A model generated the notes under the pieces. That model ran no database searches, had not been told where the DNA came from, and saw only the letters and a program-made list of their open reading frames with translations. This document shows, piece after piece, positions 27,151 through 36,429 of a stretch of DNA of 50,197 nucleotides. The position numbers and the translations under genes are program-made. This DNA comes from Acidobacteriota bacterium (GTDB lineage Bacteria; Acidobacteriota; Blastocatellia; Pyrinomonadales; Pyrinomonadaceae): assembly GCA_025463125.1 (NCBI GenBank), contig JAOAPX010000048.1:1-50197 (forward strand). The letters are read 5' to 3'. Position 1 is the stretch's first letter. Each line of letters begins with the position of its first letter.

Positions 27151-28120
27151 AAGTTTGATAATTGCGCAAGTAAGTTTTTTTTGCCAGCACAAGCGCGCCG
27201 TAAATCCCGCTTTCGCCGCCAAGCTCGGCTGGCAGAATATTTATTTTGTCCGCAGGAACCATCGAAACGTATCGCGGAACCAGTTGTCGCAGCGGAGCTA
27301 AAAGCAGCTCGCCCGTCGCAAACGCGACGCCGCCGCCGATTATCACGGCTTCGGGCGCGATCAAACTTATGCTGTTGCCGATTCCGATGGCGAGAAATCG
27401 ACAGGTTTCGTCCCAGATTTCAACGGCAAGCGAATCGTTTTGCCGAACGGCTTCGACGACCGTTTTCGCCGTTACTTCTTCAAGACTTGCCGCCAATTCG
27501 TTCATCAAACTCGCTTCGCCGTTTTTAAGCCGTTCCCGGGCGCGGCGGGCGATGTGAATTCCGGAAGAAATCGTTTCAAGACAGCCGTTTGAACCGCAAT
27601 TGCAGCGAATTCCTTCGGGCTGAACGATGCTGTGACCGAGCTCGCCGGCGGCGGCGCTGACGCCGTGCAGAATTTCGCCGTTGATAATAATGCCGCCGCC
27701 GATGCCGGTCGAAACCGTTACGTAAACGATGTTTCTGTAACCTCGCCCGGCTCCGTAAACGTATTCGCCGATTGCCGCCGTATTTGCATCGTTATCAAGA
27801 ATTACAGGAACATCGAAGCGATCGCGGAAAAGCCCGACGATCGGAAAATTATTCCAAGCCCGCAAATTGGAAGGCGACATTACCAAGCCGTTTTCAATAT
27901 CGAGCGGCGCAGGACAGCCGATTCCGATCGATACCGGTTTAAGCCGATGTTCCGCGAGCATTTCTTCGATTGCTTGCGAAACCGATTCGATAACCGCGTA
28001 AGCGCCGATTTCGGTTTGCGTCGGCAAATTGCGGATCGCCAGCTTTTCGCCGCTCAAATTTCCGAGCGCAACGGCTATCTTGGTTCCGCCGATGTCTATT
28101 CCGACGATTGCTTCTTTCAT
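27140..28120 (-). CDS. ROK-family glucokinase
   Basis: A 326-residue ROK kinase without DNA-binding domain. It has the phosphate loop GIDIGGTKIAVA at the N-terminus, LDNDANTAA with the catalytic aspartate, the glucose-binding GELGH, and the complete zinc motif CNCGSNGCLE. It should phosphorylate glucose or a related hexose (N-acetylglucosamine or mannose are possible) with ATP in the cytoplasm. The gene follows GH20 by 62 bases and overlaps the lactonase start. Its place after GH3, GH5 and GH20 suggests it traps the monosaccharide they release. Confidence 0.88.
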   Translation of the reverse strand: MKEAIVGIDIGGTKIAVALGNLSGEKLAIRNLPTQTEIGAYAVIESVSQAIEEMLAEHRLKPVSIGIGCPAPLDIENGLVMSPSNLRAWNNFPIVGLFRDRFDVPVILDNDANTAAIGEYVYGAGRGYRNIVYVTVSTGIGGGIIINGEILHGVSAAAGELGHSIVQPEGIRCNCGSNGCLETISSGIHIARRARERLKNGEASLMNELAASLEEVTAKTVVEAVRQNDSLAVEIWDETCRFLAIGIGNSISLIAPEAVIIGGGVAFATGELLLAPLRQLVPRYVSMVPADKINILPAELGGESGIYGALVLAKKTYLRNYQTYAV

Positions 28121-28182
28121 TCAAACAGTTTTTTATTTTTTATATTACACGGCGCAAATTGCCGTAAAATTCCGATCCTAAA

Positions 28183-30333
28183 TTACTTTTTCGAAGCGGG
28201 TTTCGGAAAAGCTATGCTTCTGATTTTTTCGCGTCTTTCGCTTGCCGAAGCGTTTTTGAGTTTCGACATTTCGGCGGCGGCGACAACCAGCATTCTGACT
28301 CCGGGAGCGATGGCGAATTCGAGCGCGGCTTGCGGCTTTGTCAGCTCGCTCAGCGTCTTTAGAGTCGCGTCGCGCCATTCGGCGGGCGGCGTTTCATTTT
28401 TTTCAAGGTACGACACGGCTTCCAGACCGACGGCGTTTATATTTTGCCAGTTTGCGACGAGCATTTTCGCTTCCGACAATGCCGCCGCCGTTTCCACCTG
28501 CGCCGCGAGCTTTGGCTGCGCCGCACGCCATTCGGTCAGCGTCAGGCGAATTTTTTCCGCGTTTTCAGCGGAATTGCCCGATATCAATTCTTCAACGGCG
28601 CGATTAAAAATCAGCGCGTTCGGCGCGTCAGCCTGCGCCGCGTCGATTAATCCGGTCAGCGGCGAAAGCATCGTTTGTTTGCGCAGGTTGTACCGGCGAT
28701 ATTCCTTGACCGGCTCGATGATTGAAACCAGGGTTTGCAGCGCGGAAATGTCGTGGCTGCTGACAAGTCGCCGAAGCATCATCGCTTGATTTTTGCGGTG
28801 CGTTAAACCGAGTTCTTCGAGCTGTATGTCAACGACGGCGAGCCTGCGGTACATATCGCCTATTTGATTGACCTCGCGCGGCGACCAGAAGCGCTCGGCA
28901 ATCGCGGCTGTGCGCGTCCATATGCGCGAATCGATCGTTTCAGGCGAAACCCACTCGCTCCACATCGTCGCTTCTCCGCCTAAAATTCGTTTTTGCTCTT
29001 CCGCCGTGAGAGTTGTGTCGGCGGCGATCGGGTCAACCGCGTAATGCTGCGAGGCGGGCTGCATCAAATCGATGTAATAGCCGTTTGATAAAACGCCTTG
29101 AAATCCCTGGCGAGCCGCGTCAGCCAGAGCTTTCTGCCCGCGCCACGAATGAATTACAACGTCTTTCGGCAGATCGGGCTGAAAAATTTCATCCCAGCCC
29201 ATCATAATTTTTCCGTCTTTTTGCAGAAATTCGAGCAGGCGTTTATTAAAATAAGTTTGCAGCGCGTGGTTGTCCTTGATGCCGTTTTTCTTCATAAAGG
29301 CTTGAATTTTCGGATTCGCGTTCCATTGCTTGCCTTCATTTTCATCGCCGCCGATGTGCATATAAGCGTCCGGGAAAAGCGCCGCCATTTCCTTAAAAAA
29401 CGCTTTGAGAAGCTTGTAGGTTTTCTCGTTGGTCGGGTCGAGCGTCGGGTCGAAAATTCCGGGTCGGCGCTCGATTGTGTAAGTCGCGCCGGGCGCGCCG
29501 CTGCCGATTTCCGGGTGCGAAACGAGCCACGCCGTCGCGTGTCCGGGCATATCGAATTCGGGCATCACGCGAATTCCCCGGTCAGCCGCGTAACGAATAA
29601 TTTCCCGCGCCTGATCCTGCGTGTAAAAAAGCCCGTCCGAGCCCATCTGATGAAGCTCTGGGAACTTTTTGGTTTCGATGCGAAATCCCTGGTCTTCGGT
29701 CAGATGCCAGTGCAGAACGTTTAATTTAACCGCCGCCATCGCGTCGATATTGCGCTTTAAAACTTCCATCGGCTGGAAATGCCGCGCCGAATCGATCATC
29801 AAGCCGCGCCAAGCGAAACGCGGCTTGTCCTGTATGGAAACCGCCGGAAAATAAAAACCTTCCCGGTCGCTTTCGAGCAATTGCAGAAACGTTTCGAGCC
29901 CGCGCATCGCGCCGACGGTTGTCGGCGCTGTAATCACGGCTTGCCTATCCGTAACTTCAAGATTATAAGATTCGTCGTCGCCGAGTTTCGGGACGGCGTT
30001 TCCGGTCGATTGCGTTTCGATTAAAAGCTGGGCAGACGACGCATCAATTGCGTATTCGCGCGGCAATTCCAAAATCGTGCGACCTTCCAGGCGGCGCATC
30101 ACGCGAAAAATGTAGGATTTTAAACGCTCGTCGGTTTGACCTTTGATCGCCACGGAAAACGTTTTGGAAACGGGCAATCTGCCGCTTTTCCAATTTACGC
30201 TCGCCGGCACCGGCATCAAATCGCGCCGCTCTGTTTTGAGCCGTTCGGTTTCGGCATCCTGCGCGTAAACCATTCCGAAATTAACAAATATAATCGCTAA
30301 AATTAAAAAAGATGTTCTTAAGATTTCCTGCAT
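28183..30333 (-). CDS. GH20 beta-N-acetylhexosaminidase, secreted
   Basis: The 716-residue enzyme has a signal peptide (1-25), a GH20b alpha+beta domain (about 35-170) and a TIM barrel with HWHLTEDQGFRIE at 208-220, PEFDMPGHATAW at 258-269 and the catalytic pair Asp330-Glu331 in HIGGDENEG, used for substrate-assisted retaining hydrolysis. A long helical C-terminal extension (about 520-716) follows the barrel. It removes terminal GlcNAc or GalNAc from glycans such as chitin oligomers or fungal wall material. It lies 10 bases after the GH5 gene. Confidence 0.93.
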   Translation of the reverse strand: MQEILRTSFLILAIIFVNFGMVYAQDAETERLKTERRDLMPVPASVNWKSGRLPVSKTFSVAIKGQTDERLKSYIFRVMRRLEGRTILELPREYAIDASSAQLLIETQSTGNAVPKLGDDESYNLEVTDRQAVITAPTTVGAMRGLETFLQLLESDREGFYFPAVSIQDKPRFAWRGLMIDSARHFQPMEVLKRNIDAMAAVKLNVLHWHLTEDQGFRIETKKFPELHQMGSDGLFYTQDQAREIIRYAADRGIRVMPEFDMPGHATAWLVSHPEIGSGAPGATYTIERRPGIFDPTLDPTNEKTYKLLKAFFKEMAALFPDAYMHIGGDENEGKQWNANPKIQAFMKKNGIKDNHALQTYFNKRLLEFLQKDGKIMMGWDEIFQPDLPKDVVIHSWRGQKALADAARQGFQGVLSNGYYIDLMQPASQHYAVDPIAADTTLTAEEQKRILGGEATMWSEWVSPETIDSRIWTRTAAIAERFWSPREVNQIGDMYRRLAVVDIQLEELGLTHRKNQAMMLRRLVSSHDISALQTLVSIIEPVKEYRRYNLRKQTMLSPLTGLIDAAQADAPNALIFNRAVEELISGNSAENAEKIRLTLTEWRAAQPKLAAQVETAAALSEAKMLVANWQNINAVGLEAVSYLEKNETPPAEWRDATLKTLSELTKPQAALEFAIAPGVRMLVVAAAEMSKLKNASASERREKIRSIAFPKPASKK

Positions 30334-30343
30334 AAATTAAAAT

Positions 30344-31483
30344 TTAATTGCTAAATGATTTTGCCGCAACATAAGAATCGATTGCTTTTCGCATACACGG
30401 CGCAATTTTGCCGGTCCCCTTTTCAAACATACTAAAGCCGCCGTCCCATTCCCACCAGGCGCTCGGAATATTTAGTTTTCCGAGCGCCGCGTAAATCGTC
30501 TCGGCGTGGCGGCAGCGGTCTTCGAGCGTCGGTTTTAAGCTGTAAGAGCCGAATTCGCCGAGAAAAATGGGAACTTTATTTTTATTCGACCAATCTTTCG
30601 CCGCCTTTAAATCCGCAAATATTTTCTCGTTTCGCGAATCGTTCCGGTAACTTTCGATCTGATTTTCCACCCACTTTCCTTTCGCCGTCGCGGGCGTTTC
30701 GATTTTTGCCTCTTTCGACCATGGAAACGGGACGTATTTTAATTCCGGCAAGCCCTCACTCGACCAGGTCGCGCCCTGGTGCGTGAAAATAAACGGGTCG
30801 TAAAAATGAAAAGTGTAGATGATGTTGCGATCGGCAAACGGTTTTGAATCAATTAATGCCTGGCGGGAATTCCAATCGTGAAAACCGACGATCAAAGTGT
30901 GATTCGGCGCGACCGGTCGAACGGTTTTGATAATTTCTTCGGCTTGCGCGCGCCAATCTTCCGCCTTTATGTCGTGCGGTTCGTTTCTGAGTTCAAAAAA
31001 TACGCGCTGCGGATCGGTATTTTTGTAGCGCTCGGCGATTTTGCTCCACAGCCAGGCGATTCTTTCGGTCGTCGCAGCGCCCTGCACTTTGCCGTCGAAT
31101 TCGACGTGATGCAAATCGACAATCACATTTAAATCGTTTGCCAAAGCCCATTTAACAAACGAATCGGCGGTTTTCAAGCCTTCTTCGTTTTCCCATCTGT
31201 AAGGCTTTTCGTAATTTGCCCACGCGCCGAAATTAATTGGAACGCGGACGGTTTTAAATCCCGCCCCGGCAATATCGGCAAACATCTTTTCGCGCTTTGC
31301 CGCTTCAGCCGGTTTGACGAAATCCGCGTATTTTTTCTCTTTCGTTCCGAGCCACCAGTTATCGAGATACGACAGATTCATTCCCGCCTTCATTCGTTCG
31401 GCGCGCCGCTGCGCCACGTTCTGCGCGGGAGCGTATTGCGTTCCGATCAAAAAAAACAGCAGTAAACAAATTATTTTCTTCAT
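30344..31483 (-). CDS. GH5 endoglucanase-like hydrolase, secreted
   Basis: The 379-residue protein has a signal peptide (about 1-21) and one GH5 TIM barrel: MKAGMNLSYLDNWW start, TVRVPINF, VDLHH, acid/base Glu168 in ELRNEPHD (NEP 167-169), IYTFHFYDPFIFTHQG, and nucleophile Glu310 in FLGEFGSYS. It fits the cellulase-type branch of GH5, with endo-beta-1,4-glucan as the likely substrate. No carbohydrate-binding module is attached. It is second in the operon, between the GH3 and GH20 genes, supporting stepwise glucan breakdown to glucose. Confidence 0.9.
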   Translation of the reverse strand: MKKIICLLLFFLIGTQYAPAQNVAQRRAERMKAGMNLSYLDNWWLGTKEKKYADFVKPAEAAKREKMFADIAGAGFKTVRVPINFGAWANYEKPYRWENEEGLKTADSFVKWALANDLNVIVDLHHVEFDGKVQGAATTERIAWLWSKIAERYKNTDPQRVFFELRNEPHDIKAEDWRAQAEEIIKTVRPVAPNHTLIVGFHDWNSRQALIDSKPFADRNIIYTFHFYDPFIFTHQGATWSSEGLPELKYVPFPWSKEAKIETPATAKGKWVENQIESYRNDSRNEKIFADLKAAKDWSNKNKVPIFLGEFGSYSLKPTLEDRCRHAETIYAALGKLNIPSAWWEWDGGFSMFEKGTGKIAPCMRKAIDSYVAAKSFSN

Positions 31484-31538
31484 CGATTTAGAAAGGAAAA
31501 AACGTTCAGTTTCGGCGCGGACAAAATTTAAAAATAAA

Positions 31539-31580
31539 ATTACCGACTTTCAATTACCGACTTTCAATTACCGACTTTCA
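31539..31580. repeat. Three perfect tandem 14-base repeats between GH3 and GH5
   Basis: ATTACCGACTTTCA occurs at 31539-31552, 31553-31566 and 31567-31580 with no mismatch, then a partial fourth copy (AT, CCG). It fills much of the 137-base GH3-GH5 gap of the operon. Such short arrays expand and contract by slippage and could tune expression of the distal genes. Confidence 0.85.
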
Positions 31581-31620
31581 ATCGCCGTCATTGACCCGCG
31601 CCGAAACTAAAACCGTTTAA

Positions 31621-33996
31621 CTAGCGGAGCGTAAACTTATCGCTTAATCCGCCGATCAACACGGTGAATTCGCCCGCTTCGACCGTCGGTTTATTGTCTG
31701 CCCCGATAAACGAAAAATCCTCGCGGTTGAGCCTGAAAGTCAGCGTCCTGCTTTGTCCCGGCTCAAGGTGAATTTTGGCGAATCGTTTTACGCGTTTTCC
31801 CGCCGGTGAAACCGACGCCACTTCGTCCCGCAAATACAGAATCGCCGTTTCTTTGCCCGCCCGCGCGCCTGTGTTTCTGACATCGACGCTGACGGTTATT
31901 TCGCCGTTCACCGGGATCGAAGGCTGGCTGAGCCGCAAATTGCCGTATTGATAATTCGTGTAGCTCAAACCGGTGCCGAACTCGAATTGCGGCTTGTTAG
32001 CGGCGTTTCCGAAAGCGGTTTCCTCGGTTTCAAACAATTTGTGATCGTACATAATCAAATTGTTCGGATTGCGCGGGTATGTAAACGGAAGTTTCCCGTT
32101 CGGATTGTAATCGCCGAAAAGCACGTCGGCGATCGCCGTTCCTCCCTCGTTGCTCGGGTTAAGAGCGAGCAAAATTCCCGGAACCCGGTCGGCGATGCGG
32201 CTGATGACGCGCGGGCGACCCTCGACCATTACAAGGACGACCGGCTTGCCCGTGGCGATAATCGCTTCGGCGAATTTGAGCTGCGTTTCGGGCAAGGTCA
32301 AATCCGTGATGTTTCCGGGAGTTTCCGTATAAGAACCTTCGCCGAGGCACAAAACTACGACATCGGCGTCTTTTGCTTCGTCCAAAGCTTTTTTGACATC
32401 CACTTCCTCATCGATATCCGTCGGAGTCGCATTAGAAGGCGAACCAGGCTTTCTCGTAATGCGCGTTCCCTGCACGAATTCGAAATTCTTTCTGCCGACT
32501 TTTTGCTCGATCGCCTGCCGAATCGTCATTTTATCTTTCGGGTAAAGCGAAAGCTCGGAACCTTGCCAAACCCACGTCCAGCCGTTATTTAAAGAAATTA
32601 AAGAATCTGCCGCGGGACCCGTGACCAGCACTTTTTTATTTTTTGAAAGCGGCAAAATATTTCCCTCGTTTTTCAGCAATACCAAAGATTCACGCGCCGC
32701 CTGAAGGCTGACCTGCGCGTATTCGGGTCTGCCGAAATTGTTTCTCGCGGCAGCCGACGGCATCGGGTTTTCAAACAATCCGAGATCGTATTTGACTTTC
32801 AAAATACGGCGCACGGCTTCGTCGATCCTCGTCATCGGAACTTTTTTCTCTTTGACGAGCGCGGTTAAATGATCCGCAAAACTGTAATCGAGCGGAACCA
32901 TGCTCATATCAATCCCGGCATTGACTGCCAGCATCGTCGCCTCTTTTTCATCTTTGGCAACCTTCCAGAAAGTTACGAGCTTTTTGATGTCTTCCCAGTC
33001 CGATACGACGAAACCGTCGAATTTCATTTCGCCGTACAGCATATCCTTTAATATTTTCTTATTGATATGACCGGGTATGCCGTTAATTTCCGCGGAATTG
33101 ACCATTACCGTACGCGCGCCGGCGGCGGCGGCGGCGGCAAACGGCGGCATCACATACTCGCGCAGGTAAATTTCAGGAATCCAGGCAGTCGTTCTGTCTC
33201 TGCCGGTCAGCGGCAGACTGTAGCCCATATAATGCTTCAAACTCGACGCAACGCTTTTTTCGCTGCTGATGTCAGTGCCCTCAAGCCCGCGCACGAACGA
33301 CACGCCCATCACTTTCGTCAAATACGGATCTTCGCCGAAAGTTTCCCAGAAACGCGCCCAGAGCGGCTGACGTCCGATGTCCAGTACCGGCGAAAAGCTC
33401 CACGGAATCGCCGCCGCGCGCGTTTCCATCGCCGTAATTTCCGCCGCGCGATGCATCAAAGCCGGATTCCAGGTCGCCGCCATCCCGATTTCCTGCGGGA
33501 AAAGCGTCGCGCCCTGCACGTAATTTGCTCCGTGAATCGAATCGATGCCGTAAAGATTCGGAATTTTCAAGCGCGTTTTCATCGAGGCGTCCTGAATTCT
33601 GCCGATCAGCTCGTGCCATCTGTCAACCGTTAAAGCCTGATCGCTGACATTTAAAAACGAGCCGACGCCGTATTTATTTATCGCTTTATCGAGCTTCGCT
33701 TCGTCGATCTGCACGTTTTGATCCGCGCCGCTGACAAACATTCCCATCGTCAGCTGCGTCATCTGCCCGACTTTTTCTTCTAAAGTCATTTTCCGAAGCA
33801 TTGCTTCGACACGCGCCGCGTTATCGCGAGCCGGTCGCGGCTTCCGGCTCATTTCCCGGAAGAAAGCGTCGCTGTCGGCGATTTCACGCGTCACCAAATC
33901 TCGATTGCCGTTTGACTGCGCGAAACTTTGTTGCAGTGGCAGGCAAAAGATTCCAGTCAAAAAAGCGATATTTAACAATAAAGCAATTACTTTCAT
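31621..33996 (-). CDS. bglX: GH3 beta-glucosidase, secreted (BglX-like)
   Basis: The 791-residue enzyme has a signal peptide (1-27), a GH3 N-terminal barrel with the nucleophile Asp333 in GFVVSDWED, a GH3 C-terminal alpha/beta sandwich (about 410-650) and a fibronectin-III-like tail closing with LIGGLSDKF. The stretch GIDSIHGANYVQGATLFPQ at 150-168 is typical of exo-acting beta-glucosidases including exo-1,3/1,4-glucanases. It would release glucose from beta-glucan oligomers made by GH5 and GH16. It is the first gene of the operon, with a good sigma-70-like promoter just upstream. Confidence 0.92.
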   Translation of the reverse strand: MKVIALLLNIAFLTGIFCLPLQQSFAQSNGNRDLVTREIADSDAFFREMSRKPRPARDNAARVEAMLRKMTLEEKVGQMTQLTMGMFVSGADQNVQIDEAKLDKAINKYGVGSFLNVSDQALTVDRWHELIGRIQDASMKTRLKIPNLYGIDSIHGANYVQGATLFPQEIGMAATWNPALMHRAAEITAMETRAAAIPWSFSPVLDIGRQPLWARFWETFGEDPYLTKVMGVSFVRGLEGTDISSEKSVASSLKHYMGYSLPLTGRDRTTAWIPEIYLREYVMPPFAAAAAAGARTVMVNSAEINGIPGHINKKILKDMLYGEMKFDGFVVSDWEDIKKLVTFWKVAKDEKEATMLAVNAGIDMSMVPLDYSFADHLTALVKEKKVPMTRIDEAVRRILKVKYDLGLFENPMPSAAARNNFGRPEYAQVSLQAARESLVLLKNEGNILPLSKNKKVLVTGPAADSLISLNNGWTWVWQGSELSLYPKDKMTIRQAIEQKVGRKNFEFVQGTRITRKPGSPSNATPTDIDEEVDVKKALDEAKDADVVVLCLGEGSYTETPGNITDLTLPETQLKFAEAIIATGKPVVLVMVEGRPRVISRIADRVPGILLALNPSNEGGTAIADVLFGDYNPNGKLPFTYPRNPNNLIMYDHKLFETEETAFGNAANKPQFEFGTGLSYTNYQYGNLRLSQPSIPVNGEITVSVDVRNTGARAGKETAILYLRDEVASVSPAGKRVKRFAKIHLEPGQSRTLTFRLNREDFSFIGADNKPTVEAGEFTVLIGGLSDKFTLR

Positions 33997-34046
33997 TAGA
34001 TTTTGAATGTCCTTTAGAAAAGTTGGGATTGAAAAAACTTTCAGTC

Positions 34047-34075
34047 ATTCTATTTTATTCGCTAAAATACTGCAA
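34047..34075 (-). promoter_or_regulatory. Candidate promoter of the beta-glucan operon
   Basis: On the minus strand TTGCAG (34070-34075), a 17-base spacer and TAGAAT (34047-34052) lie about 50 bases before the GH3 start. The 272-base gap 33997-34268 is AT-rich and shows no coding signal. Confidence 0.45.
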
Positions 34076-34268
34076 GGAAAATTAATTGACTCAGGCAACA
34101 AAGTATTTAATAAAGGGAAACTGAAAAACGTACAGATAATGAGACGCAACCGGCGGACACAATAAAGGTTTGCTTTGCGGGCAATTTTTTTTTGCGTTTT
34201 TTTACGAGCTCGACCGCCGAACGTTTTTATTTTACCGCGTTGAAATTTCCTTTTGCAGCCGAACGTAT

Positions 34269-35276
34269 TTAATCAGGACTTTCCCAGTTTCCTGTTTCTG
34301 CCGCCCTGAAAACAGCTTCGATGACCGACATATTTTTCACCGAATCTTCGAGCGGAATCGCCTGCTCGGAACCTTCCAAAATCGCGCGCGAAAACAAATC
34401 GCCCTGGATCGTGTACTGGTCGGCGGCGGGAACTTTAATAGTCTCAACGTTTGCGCCGAACAAATCCGCGCCCGCGTCGATAAAGATTCTCGTCGGCTGG
34501 TCGGGCGGAATATTAAAAGGAATTTCGACTTCGATGCGTCCCTTTGTGCCGAAAAACTGCATTCTTTGAAAGGGTACAAGCTGCGTCGCGCACGTAAAAG
34601 TCGATTGACACGTCGGGAAGTCAAGAATCGCCGACGTTAATTTATCGATTTTCGTTCGGGCGTCGCGCTCGATTAACGCCGAAACTCTGCGCGGTTCTTC
34701 GCCGAGTATAAAGCGCGAAAGATTGATGCAGTAACAACCGATGTCCATCAAAGCGCCGCCGCCGGTTTCAAGGCTGTTGCGGATATTCGCTGCGTCGGTA
34801 TTAAAATAACTGAAGAATCCGGTAATTGACTGCAGCGCGCCGATACGTTCGCGCTCGATTAAATCGCGCACGACGAGCCATTGCGGATGAGTTCGGACCA
34901 TAAAAGCTTCCTGAATTTTCACGCCCGTCCGGTCGCGCGTATCGATCAATTTCGCCGCTTCCGCGGACGACAAACCGATCGGTTTTTCACACAAAACGTG
35001 TTTTCCCGCTTCGGCGGCTTTTATCGTCCATTCGACGTGCAGATTATTCGGCAAGGGGTTATAAACGGCATCGATTTCCTCGTCGGCAAGCAATTCTTCG
35101 TATGAACCGTATGACTTTGGAATGTTCAACTCGTCTGCCGCGCGTTTTGCCTTTTCCGCATCTCTCGATGCAATCGCTATAATTTCCGAATATCTTCCCT
35201 GCCGCATTGCGGGAATTACTTTTTTAATCGCAATATTTGCCGCGCCTAAAACGCCCCAACGAATTTTTTTTACCAT
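34269..35276 (-). CDS. Gfo/Idh/MocA-family NAD(P)-dependent oxidoreductase
   Basis: A 335-residue two-domain protein: an N-terminal Rossmann fold with GVLGAANIA at 8-16, YNPLPNNLHVEWTIKAAEAG and the EKP motif (CEKPIG near 95), then a C-terminal alpha/beta domain with GGGALMDIGCYCI, the GxxxDxGxY-like segment that carries catalytic residues. There is no signal peptide, so it is cytoplasmic. Members oxidise or reduce sugars and polyols (glucose-fructose, inositol, xylose dehydrogenase types). The dimeric dihydrodiol/D-xylose dehydrogenase subgroup is a possibility. It is divergent from the aldo/keto reductase, 87 bases away. Confidence 0.88.
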   Translation of the reverse strand: MVKKIRWGVLGAANIAIKKVIPAMRQGRYSEIIAIASRDAEKAKRAADELNIPKSYGSYEELLADEEIDAVYNPLPNNLHVEWTIKAAEAGKHVLCEKPIGLSSAEAAKLIDTRDRTGVKIQEAFMVRTHPQWLVVRDLIERERIGALQSITGFFSYFNTDAANIRNSLETGGGALMDIGCYCINLSRFILGEEPRRVSALIERDARTKIDKLTSAILDFPTCQSTFTCATQLVPFQRMQFFGTKGRIEVEIPFNIPPDQPTRIFIDAGADLFGANVETIKVPAADQYTIQGDLFSRAILEGSEQAIPLEDSVKNMSVIEAVFRAAETGNWESPD

Positions 35277-35363
35277 TTTCTTTTTATACTTTTTGTATGC
35301 CGGAAAATATTTTTATTATCCGTATAATTTTTGAATTTACCAGACAAACTGTAAAATCAAAAT

Positions 35364-36350
35364 ATGAATTATAGAAAATTAGGAAAAACCGGGTACGAGG
35401 TTTCAGAAATAAGTTTCGGAGCGTGGGCGATCGGCGCCGAATGGGGAGACGTAAAAGATGAAGAATCGCTTGCGGCGCTTCACACGGCGGTTGACGCGGG
35501 CGTGAATTTCTTCGATACAGCGGACGTTTACGGCGACGGGCGCAGCGAAAGACTTCTCGCGCAGCTGAAAAAAGACCGCGCGGGCGAAAATATCATTATC
35601 GCCACCAAAGCCGGACGCCGTCTTCCGTTACAAACCGTCGACGGCTACAGCCGCGAGAATTTAACGGAATTTATCGACCGGAGCCTGAAAAATCTCGACA
35701 CCGATACGCTCGATCTGGTTCAGCTTCATTGCCCGCCGCAGGACGCTTATTATCACCCGGAAATTTTCGGGATTATGGACGATTTCGTACAGGAGGGGAA
35801 AATTCGTTTCTACGGCGTCAGCGTCGAGCGTGTGGAAGAAGCCGTCAAAGCAATCGAATACCCTGGCGTACAAACGGTTCAGATTATTTTTAATATTTTT
35901 CGCCAGCGTCCGGCTGATTTATTTTTCGATTTAGCCGAACAAAAAAATATCGGAATCCTGGCTCGCCTGCCGCTTTCCTCGGGTATGCTAAGCGGAAAAA
36001 TGTCGAAAGAATCGACCTTTTCAAAAGACGATCACCGCAATTACAATCGTCACGGCGAAGCTTTCGACGTCGGCGAAACTTTTTCCGGTATCGATTTTGA
36101 AACCGGGCTGGCTGCCGTCGAAGAACTGCGACCTTTAGTTCCCGCAGGAATGACAATGGCGCAATTGGCTTTGCGCTGGATTTTGATGTTCGATGCCGTA
36201 AACTGCGCGATTCCGGGCGCGAAAAATCCGGCGCAGGCTGAAGGAAATGCAAAAGCGTCTGACTTTCCGCCGCTTTCCGAAGAGCTTATGAAAAAAATTC
36301 GCGATATTTACGAAGCGCGAATAAAACCGCTCGTTCATCAATCCTGGTAA
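35364..36350 (+). CDS. Aldo/keto reductase
   Basis: A 328-residue TIM-barrel oxidoreductase with the full AKR tetrad: Asp51 and Tyr56 in FFDTADVYG, Lys82 in IIATKAG and His122 in LVQLHCPP. The C-terminal MAQLALRWILMFDAVNCAIPGAKNP motif is typical of the IolS/YajO-like group that binds NADP(H). It begins without a strong ribosome-binding site and is divergent from the Gfo/Idh/MocA gene, a pairing common in sugar-derivative metabolism. The substrate cannot be deduced. Confidence 0.92.
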   Translation: MNYRKLGKTGYEVSEISFGAWAIGAEWGDVKDEESLAALHTAVDAGVNFFDTADVYGDGRSERLLAQLKKDRAGENIIIATKAGRRLPLQTVDGYSRENLTEFIDRSLKNLDTDTLDLVQLHCPPQDAYYHPEIFGIMDDFVQEGKIRFYGVSVERVEEAVKAIEYPGVQTVQIIFNIFRQRPADLFFDLAEQKNIGILARLPLSSGMLSGKMSKESTFSKDDHRNYNRHGEAFDVGETFSGIDFETGLAAVEELRPLVPAGMTMAQLALRWILMFDAVNCAIPGAKNPAQAEGNAKASDFPPLSEELMKKIRDIYEARIKPLVHQSW

Positions 36351-36370
36351 AAAAAGGATAAATATTTTTG

Positions 36371-36427
36371 AAAATGAAGAAGTTTAATTCTGAAAATAAT
36401 GAAACCGAAACTTCTTCATTTTTTTAT
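36371..36427. terminator. Bidirectional terminator between convergent genes
   Basis: AAAATGAAGAAGTTT (36371-36385) and AAACTTCTTCATTTT (36408-36422) form a perfect 15-base stem with a 22-base loop. A T-run follows on the plus strand and a T-rich run follows on the minus strand, so it can stop transcription of both the aldo/keto reductase and the convergent secreted-protein gene ending at 36430. Confidence 0.8.
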
Positions 36428-36429
36428 TT

